A DNA stretch of 64,000 nt, from assembly GCA_965115835.1 (NCBI GenBank), contig OZ220471.1, positions 372,001 through 436,000 of the forward strand. The letters are read 5' to 3'. The notes below the pieces were generated by a model. The model was not told the DNA's origin, ran no database searches, and saw only the letters and a list, made by a program, of their open reading frames with translations. A program made the translations under genes and the position numbers. How positions within the stretch are numbered: the stretch's first letter is position 1; the number at the start of each line of letters is the position of its first letter. The stretch is from Foliamicus sp965115835 (GTDB lineage Bacteria > Pseudomonadota > Gammaproteobacteria > Steroidobacterales > Foliamicaceae). Positions 58,258-64,000 of the stretch are shown piece by piece.

Positions 58258-61200
58258 TTACGGTTCGGGGGATGCCCGGGACCGTTCCAGGGTGGTGAGC
58301 AGGCGCTCCACGTAGCGGAACCGTTCGCTGGCGTCGTCCAGCGCCGCCCGGAACTTCAGGGCGCCGTTCGGCCGCAAGCCGAATTCCTGCGGTCGCGCCT
58401 GGACCAGGGCGGCCAGACCCATCGGGTCTACCGGCGTGTCGGGATGGAACTCCGCTTCGCCGCCCCGCCGGGCCGCTTCGAGCCTCCGGATCCGCAAGTC
58501 CCGCATGCGTTGCTGGATGCGCCCCTGGCGAAACAGGTTGCGAGCCGCGGCCGGCGCCGGGCCGAAACGGTCCACCAACTCCACCTGCAGTTCGTCCAGC
58601 TGCTGCGAATCGGTGGCCGACGCAATGCGCTTGTACCAGCTCAGGCGCTGGTTCACGTCCGGCATGTAGTCCTCCGGAAGCAGCGCGGCAAGATGCAGTT
58701 CCACATCCGCGCGCGCCGTCGCCGGCGTGTGCGGACGCCCTTCATCGTGGCCCCGCAACTCCCCCACGGCCCGGCCGAGCATCTCGTTGTACAGGCTGAA
58801 GCCAATCTGCTGGATCTGCCCGGATTGCTCTTCACCCAGCAGCTCTCCGGCGCCGCGGATTTCGAGATCGTGCGTGGCCAGCAAAAAGCCGGCGCCCAGG
58901 TCGCCGGCAGCCTGGATGGCCTCCAGGCGCTTGCGCGCGTCCCCGGTCATTTCCTTTTCGTGCGGCCGGATCAGGTAGGCGTAGGCCTGATGGTGGGACC
59001 TGCCCACCCGGCCCCGCAACTGGTGGAGCTGGGCCAGTCCCAGACGGTCGGCGTGGTTGATAAGCATGGTGTTCGCGTGGGGAATGTCCAGGCCGCTTTC
59101 GATGATAGTGGTGCACACCAGCACCTCGAAGCGGCGGTGATAGAAATCGGTCATCACTCGCTGCAGTTCCGTGTCGGGCAACTGGCCGTGGGCCACCTCG
59201 ATCCGCACATCGTCCAGCAGCTTCCCGAGTTCGCGGGCAATCCGGTCGATGTCCCGGACCCGGTTGTGGACGAAAAACACCGCCCCGCCCCGGCGCAGTT
59301 CGCGCCTGCAGGCTTCCCTCACGAGACTGTTGCGCCAGGGCGTGACAAAGGTTTTCACCGCCATTCGCGCGGGCGGCGGCGTGGTGATCAGGGACAGGTC
59401 GCGCAGCCCTCCCAGGGACATGTTCAGGGTCCGGGGGATCGGCGTGGCCGTGAGCGTGAGGATATGCAGATCGGCCCGCAACGCCTTGATCCGCTCCTTC
59501 TGGCGCACGCCGAAGCGATGTTCTTCGTCCACCACCAGCAATCCCAGGCGCTTGAAATTGACTCTCTGGCCCAGCAGGGCGTGAGAACCCACGACAATGT
59601 CCACACGCCCGTCCCGCAGGTCCTGCTGCAAGGTTTCGTTCGCACTGCCCCTGCCGAAGCGGGTCAGCAGCTCCACCCGCACCGGCCAGTCGGCGAAGCG
59701 GTCGCTGAAAAGCCGGTGGTGCTGCTGCGCGAGCAATGTGGTAGGCGCCAGCACCGCCACCTGGAAGCCCTCGACCGTGGCCGCGAATGCCGCCCGCAAG
59801 GCGACCTCTGTCTTGCCGAAGCCCACATCTCCGCAGATCAGCCGGTCCATGGGCGTTCCCGCCGCCAGATCCTCCAGCACCCGCTGCACGGCCTGCTTCT
59901 GATCGTGGGTAAGCCGGTAGGGGAAGCGCGCGGCAAATGCGCTCATTTCCGCCGCCGGCGCCCGTATGGCGGTCATTTGCCGGGCTGCGCGCCGGGCCTG
60001 CAGTTGCAGCAATTCGGCGGCTGTGTCCCGCAACTGCTCCTGGGCGCGCCGCTTGATGCGCGCCCAGGCGTCCGAGCCCAGCCGGTGCAGAGGCGCCTGT
60101 TGGGGGTTTCCGCCCGTGTATCGGGTAATCAGCTGCATGTCCGAAACCGGCACATACAGGCGGTCGCCACCGGCATACCGAACCCGCATGAACTCCGCCG
60201 GCGCGCCGCCCGCGTTCATGGTCTCCAGACCCTCGTAACGTCCGATTCCGTGATCTTCGTGTACCACGGGGGCGCCGGGCGTCAGGTCCGCCAGACTTTG
60301 CAGGATGGCTTCGGGCTCCGGTTGGCCCCTGCGCCGCCGCCGGGCGGGCGGCCGCTGCCGCCCGAACAGTTCGCGCTCGGCAAGAACGGCCAGCCCGTCG
60401 AGCGCAAACCCGCGGTCCAGGGGGCTTTCCGCAAGGCACAGCGGCGCCCGCGACGCGAGAAAGGCGTCCCAGGAGGCAACCTCCTGCGGTCTCGGCTCGC
60501 GGCCGCGCAGAAGGTCGCGGATCAGTTCGCGCTGACCGGCGGACTCCGCGCAAAGCAATACCCGCTTGCCCGTTTCCCGGACATGGCGTTCGAGCGAGGC
60601 GTGCTCGTGGGTCCGCGACAGGGGCAGCCTGGGCGCCGGGCGCGCATCGATCGACGGCGCGCTCCGCCGCTGCCCGACATCGGCGGGCGTCTCGGCGCTG
60701 CATTCCACGCGAGTGAGCCCTTCCAGGGCGGTCTGGTGGGAGGCGGGCGGCGCAAACAACTCCTCCGGCTCGAGACAGGGTTGCTCCGGATCGCCCTGTT
60801 GCTGCCGGTAGCGCTCCAGTATGTTCTCCCATTCTGTCTGCATGGCGGCGGCGCTGCCGGGCAGCAGGATCGCGGCGCTCCCGGAGGGAAGGTAGTCCCA
60901 CAGCGCGCCGGTGTGCTCGTAGAACAGCGGCAGATAGTTCTCCGCGCCCTGCGGCGCTCCCTGCGTTGTCGGTCCCTCGCTGAGCCGGCGGTAGATTTCC
61001 GCCCGTGCGGGGTTGTGGGGGAACCTGCGTCGAAAGCGCTCCCGGAACGCTTCCACGCTGGCGGAATCCAGCGGCAGTTCGCGCGCAGGCAACAGGCGGA
61101 ACGATTCCAGCGCCTGGATGCTGCGCTGCGAGGCGGGGTTGAACACCCGGATGGATTCCACTTCCCGGTCGAGAAACTCGATGCGCACGGGGGCCGCCGC

Positions 61201-61785
61201 GCCGCCGGGATAGAGGTCGATCAGCGATCCCCGGACTGCGTATTCGCCCGCCTCGTTGACCAGCGTCACCCGCGTGTAGGCCGCTTCTTCCAGATGGCGC
61301 TGCAGATCCTGCGGGTCCAGCGTCGCGCCCACCCGGCAATCCATCCCCAGCCTGCGCCGAAAGGCGGCCGGCGGCGGCAAGCGGTCCAGCAGGGTGGGCG
61401 CCGAAACGAACACGACGAGGGGCTTGCCGGGAGATGCGGTTGCGGCGGCAAGCAGCCGTGAAAGGGTCTCCAGCCGCCTGGAGACGATTTCCGGGTGCGG
61501 GCTGAAAAGGTCGTACGGCAGCGTTTCGGGGTCCGGCAAGAAGGCCGTTTCGTCCTTGTCCGCGCGCAGCCAGGCCACCTGTTGCATCAGGCGCTCGGTC
61601 CGTCCCGGATCCGGCGTGACCACCACGAGGCAGGGCCCCGAATGCGCGGCGACGAGTTCGGCGCAGGCCAGCGGGACCACGCCGGGGGTCACGCCGAACA
61701 GGCGCAGTACGCGATCCCGGGGACCGGGCCAGACCAGATCCAGCAGGGAGTGTGCTTTTGGCCCGGGCGGCCGGGGGCGTTCCAT
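58258..61785 (-). CDS. mfd: Transcription-repair coupling factor Mfd
   Basis: 1175-residue translocase that removes RNA polymerase stalled at lesions and recruits UvrA (E. coli Mfd 1148). Contains the UvrB-like N-terminal domains, the RNAP-interaction domain (G-I-G-R-Y-E-G-L, D-R-L-Y-V-P-V), helicase motifs with Walker A G-D-V-G-F-G-K-T near residue 645 and D-E-E-H near 750, the TRG motif region (H-Q-L-R-G-R-V-G-R-S) and the C-terminal regulatory domain. ATG 61785 starts at M-E-R-P-R-P-P; the frame continues upstream but only as antisense of lolC. It is divergent from lolC with 60 nt between starts. Confidence 0.95.
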   Translation of the reverse strand: MERPRPPGPKAHSLLDLVWPGPRDRVLRLFGVTPGVVPLACAELVAAHSGPCLVVVTPDPGRTERLMQQVAWLRADKDETAFLPDPETLPYDLFSPHPEIVSRRLETLSRLLAAATASPGKPLVVFVSAPTLLDRLPPPAAFRRRLGMDCRVGATLDPQDLQRHLEEAAYTRVTLVNEAGEYAVRGSLIDLYPGGAAAPVRIEFLDREVESIRVFNPASQRSIQALESFRLLPARELPLDSASVEAFRERFRRRFPHNPARAEIYRRLSEGPTTQGAPQGAENYLPLFYEHTGALWDYLPSGSAAILLPGSAAAMQTEWENILERYRQQQGDPEQPCLEPEELFAPPASHQTALEGLTRVECSAETPADVGQRRSAPSIDARPAPRLPLSRTHEHASLERHVRETGKRVLLCAESAGQRELIRDLLRGREPRPQEVASWDAFLASRAPLCLAESPLDRGFALDGLAVLAERELFGRQRPPARRRRRGQPEPEAILQSLADLTPGAPVVHEDHGIGRYEGLETMNAGGAPAEFMRVRYAGGDRLYVPVSDMQLITRYTGGNPQQAPLHRLGSDAWARIKRRAQEQLRDTAAELLQLQARRAARQMTAIRAPAAEMSAFAARFPYRLTHDQKQAVQRVLEDLAAGTPMDRLICGDVGFGKTEVALRAAFAATVEGFQVAVLAPTTLLAQQHHRLFSDRFADWPVRVELLTRFGRGSANETLQQDLRDGRVDIVVGSHALLGQRVNFKRLGLLVVDEEHRFGVRQKERIKALRADLHILTLTATPIPRTLNMSLGGLRDLSLITTPPPARMAVKTFVTPWRNSLVREACRRELRRGGAVFFVHNRVRDIDRIARELGKLLDDVRIEVAHGQLPDTELQRVMTDFYHRRFEVLVCTTIIESGLDIPHANTMLINHADRLGLAQLHQLRGRVGRSHHQAYAYLIRPHEKEMTGDARKRLEAIQAAGDLGAGFLLATHDLEIRGAGELLGEEQSGQIQQIGFSLYNEMLGRAVGELRGHDEGRPHTPATARADVELHLAALLPEDYMPDVNQRLSWYKRIASATDSQQLDELQVELVDRFGPAPAAARNLFRQGRIQQRMRDLRIRRLEAARRGGEAEFHPDTPVDPMGLAALVQARPQEFGLRPNGALKFRAALDDASERFRYVERLLTTLERSRASPEP

Positions 61786-61845
61786 GGGCAACGCATTTTC
61801 GCCGCTCGGAGCCGCGCAGGAAACCCGGTGTGGGAAAATGAAGGG

Positions 61846-63090
61846 ATGATCCGGCCGCTGCCGCTCGCCATCGCCTGGCGCTATCTGCGCGCGCCCACGC
61901 GCAACCGGTTCATTTCCTTTATCGGTCTGGCGTCGGTGGTGGGCATGGCGCTTGGCGTGGCGGCGCTCATTGTGGTCATTTCGGTCATGGACGGCTTCCA
62001 GGCCGAGCTGCGCGACCGCCTGCTCGGTTTCGACGCCCAGGCCAGGCTGGTTGCCGAACCCGGACTCGAGGACTGGCGCGGAGTGGCGGAAGAAGTGGCG
62101 GCCTTGCCCGGTGTCGATACGGTGACGCCGGTAGTGGAGGCGGAGGGACTGCTTGCATCGCGGCGCCGGTTCGCGGGTGTGCGGCTGGTGGGCATTGCCG
62201 CCGGCGCGCAGGGGCAGGCCGGTCGTCTGCAAGGCGCCCTGATCGCGGGATCCTTCGGCGACCTTCATGCTGGCTCCGGCGGCCTGGCCCTCGGGCGCCA
62301 CCTGGCGTGGACTCTGGGCGTGAGTGTGGGCGACCGAGTGCGGGTGCTGGTCCCCGAGCCGGGCGGCGCCACCCCCCGGCTCGGGGACCTGACGGTTCGC
62401 GCCGTATTTGTCGCGGGCGTGGCCGAACCGGACAGCAGTCTGGCGCTGGCGAGTCTGCAGACGGTGTCGGAGCTGGCAGGTCTGGACGGCCGCATAAGCG
62501 CTCTGGAAGTTCGCGGCGACGACCCCTACGCCGTCCCCGCGGCAGTGGAGTCCTGGGCCTCGACCTCCGAAGCGGCGCAAGGGCTCGGGCTGAAGCCGCG
62601 TTCGTGGATGAGCGAGCACGAGGCCCTGTTCCGCACCGTACGGCTGGAACGGCTGGCCATGGCCGTGCTGCTGGCCACGATCATTGCCGTTGCGGCGTTC
62701 AATATCCTGGCTACGCTGGTGATGTCGGTGAATGAGCGGCGAGGTGAAATCGCCATCCTGGCGACGCTGGGGGCGCGCAGCCCCTCCATCATGGCCGTGT
62801 TCTGCCTGCAGGGCCTTTTGGCGGGCGTCGGGGGAGTGTCGCTGGGTGGCGCGCTGGGCGTATGGCTGGCGCGAAACGTGGATTCCGTGATGCGGTTTGC
62901 AGAAGGCCTCCTGGGGTTCGATTTCCTGCCTGCGGAAGCGTATTACCTCACGGCGGTGCCTTCGCAGCTGTCCGTGTCGCTGGTGTTCTCGGTAATCGCC
63001 CTGGGGTTGCTGCTGTCGGCCGTTGCCAGTTGGTATCCCGCACGCCGCGCGGCGCGGGTCGACCCGGCCAGCGTTCTGCGCTACGAGTAG
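61846..63090 (+). CDS. lolC: Lipoprotein-releasing ABC transporter permease LolC
   Basis: 414-residue inner-membrane subunit of the LolCDE complex, which extracts outer-membrane lipoproteins. Four transmembrane segments at ~24-47, ~273-297, ~319-341 and ~375-397 frame a large periplasmic domain between the first and second. The cytoplasmic coupling segment R-R-G-E-I-A-I-L-A-T-L-G and the C-terminal P-A-R-R-A-A-R-V-D-P-A-S-V-L-R-Y-E are family-typical. AAGGG precedes ATG 61846. mfd next to lolCDE matches E. coli. LolC versus LolE is assigned from order and the E-I-A-I-L motif. Confidence 0.85.
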   Translation: MIRPLPLAIAWRYLRAPTRNRFISFIGLASVVGMALGVAALIVVISVMDGFQAELRDRLLGFDAQARLVAEPGLEDWRGVAEEVAALPGVDTVTPVVEAEGLLASRRRFAGVRLVGIAAGAQGQAGRLQGALIAGSFGDLHAGSGGLALGRHLAWTLGVSVGDRVRVLVPEPGGATPRLGDLTVRAVFVAGVAEPDSSLALASLQTVSELAGLDGRISALEVRGDDPYAVPAAVESWASTSEAAQGLGLKPRSWMSEHEALFRTVRLERLAMAVLLATIIAVAAFNILATLVMSVNERRGEIAILATLGARSPSIMAVFCLQGLLAGVGGVSLGGALGVWLARNVDSVMRFAEGLLGFDFLPAEAYYLTAVPSQLSVSLVFSVIALGLLLSAVASWYPARRAARVDPASVLRYE

Positions 63091-63094
63091 CGTC

Positions 63095-64000
63095 GTGCGC
63101 TGTTTCGAGTTGTGGATGGCCGCGGCGCAACTTCGTTCGCGCCGGCAGGGCGGATTTGTTTCCCTGGTATCGCTGCTCTCCACGCTCGGCGTGGCCGTGG
63201 CTGTGGCGCTGCTGATCGTGGTCCTGTCGGTCATGAACGGCTTCGAGCAGGTGGTGCGGGAGCGGATCCTGAACGTGGTGGCCCACGGCAGCTTTCACGG
63301 CGCGACCGGCCAACTTGCACACTGGAGGGAGCTCCGCGACGCGGCGCTTGCGCACCCGGAGGTCGAATCGGTTGCGCCCTATATCGAAGGCCAGGGGGTT
63401 TTGTCGACCGCAAAGGCCGTGGGCGGCGTACAGGTGCTCGGGTTCGCGCCCGGCGAGCCCGCGTTTCAGGCGCTGGGCCGCCTCACGGGCAATGAGGCCT
63501 GGGCGTCGCTGTCGGCCGGATCGTGGCGCATCGTTCTCGGCAGTGTTCTGGCCGAGCGCCTGGGCGCGGGCCCGGGCGATGAAGTGCTCCTGATGATGGC
63601 GCAGGGCTGGAGTACGCCGGCGGGGATTGCTCCCCGCGTACGGCGCATGGAAGTGGCGGGCCTGTTCCATGCGGGCATGAACGATTTCGACCGTTCGCTG
63701 GCCTGGGTCCATTACGAGGATGCGCGCCGTCTTTTCGGTCTGGACGAGGACGCCAGCGGGTTGCGCATCATGCTGGGGGACCCGTGGCGGGTGGAAGCCG
63801 TGCTGCCGGAAATTGCGGGCGAGCGGACGGAGGAGCTGTTCGTGCGCTATTGGGTGTGGGAGCACGCCAACTTCTTCTACTCCATCGCCATGACCAAGCG
63901 GGTGACCATGATCATCCTGGCGCTTTTGACGGCGATTGCCGCCTTCAATATCGTGTCCAGTCTGGTGATGATTGTGCGCGAAAAGATCCCCGATATCGGC
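63095..64000 (+). CDS. lolE: LolC/LolE-family permease, 3' end beyond the window
   Basis: 302 codons to the window edge, no stop. Same architecture as the preceding gene: N-terminal transmembrane segment (L-G-V-A-V-A-V-A-L-L-I-V-V-L-S-V-M-N-G-F), periplasmic domain, and the second membrane segment (I-L-A-L-L-T-A-I-A-A-F-N-I-V). The start is GTG 63095, 4 nt after the lolC stop, because F-E-L-W is a usual family N-terminus; ATG 63116 is possible. It is most simply the second permease (LolE). If so, lolD is not between the two and should lie downstream. Symbol assigned by inference. Confidence 0.75.
   Translation, partial: MRCFELWMAAAQLRSRRQGGFVSLVSLLSTLGVAVAVALLIVVLSVMNGFEQVVRERILNVVAHGSFHGATGQLAHWRELRDAALAHPEVESVAPYIEGQGVLSTAKAVGGVQVLGFAPGEPAFQALGRLTGNEAWASLSAGSWRIVLGSVLAERLGAGPGDEVLLMMAQGWSTPAGIAPRVRRMEVAGLFHAGMNDFDRSLAWVHYEDARRLFGLDEDASGLRIMLGDPWRVEAVLPEIAGERTEELFVRYWVWEHANFFYSIAMTKRVTMIILALLTAIAAFNIVSSLVMIVREKIPDIG

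Noticed and set aside
61786..63234. Upstream extension of the mfd frame to a 1,658-codon protein
   Set aside because: The extra part is antisense to lolC and the second permease and is compositionally non-coding. Homology to Mfd begins just after ATG 61785.

Overview
The window is about 66% GC (estimated by eye) and comes from a gammaproteobacterium-like chromosome. The main evidence is the gene order metY-rimP-nusA-infB-rbfA-truB-rpsO-pnp, together with pepP-ubiH-ubiI, smc-ligA, pdxJ-acpS, csiV-mfd, lolC-lolE and queF-dksA. All of these are gammaproteobacterial neighbourhoods. No phage, insertion sequence or CRISPR array is visible. Gene density is high and many genes are translationally coupled by 4-14 nt overlaps.

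Layout. (1) 1-2659: a truncated ammonium transporter and a TorF-type outer-membrane porin on the minus strand, divergent from a small outer-membrane beta-barrel gene. (2) 2687-32603: almost half the window is one reading frame of about 9,900 codons encoding a giant type Va autotransporter. It has a long signal peptide, a passenger made of about 26 clear FN3 modules, many Calx-beta-like modules and eight PKD/cadherin-like modules, then a linker and a C-terminal beta-barrel. Its 5' end carries an uninterrupted run of 18 C and two strong hairpins. The best-supported start codon (ATG 2687, good SD) is out of frame with the giant gene at 18 C and would be in frame at 17 C, which looks like a phase-variation switch. 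Inside the gene, kilobase segments have been duplicated almost unchanged. (3) 32653-36344, minus strand: pepP-ubiH-ubiI-like operon (ubiquinone synthesis plus aminopeptidase P). (4) 36521-38536: CRTAC1/UnbV-type lipoprotein. (5) 38551-47985: REP-like repeats, the initiator tRNA gene metY and the translation/RNA operon through pnp. (6) 48025-48870, minus strand: queF-dksA, with a DksA lacking three of the four zinc cysteines. (7) 48918-57631: smc-ligA (no zipA between them), pdxJ-acpS-exonuclease, L,D-transpeptidase and nagZ. (8) 57588-61785, minus strand: csiV and mfd. (9) 61846 to the right edge: tandem lolC and lolE-like genes, the second cut by the window end.

The housekeeping half is conventional, with some departures: a U1-U72 initiator tRNA, a PNPase with two S1 domains and a zinc-less DksA. 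The accessory interest is concentrated in the giant surface protein, its switch-like 5' region and its internal segmental duplications. A roughly 1 MDa exported adhesin-like protein with eukaryote-type modules would fit a host- or surface-associated bacterium, but that is inference. No stretch longer than 300 bases lacks a gene.
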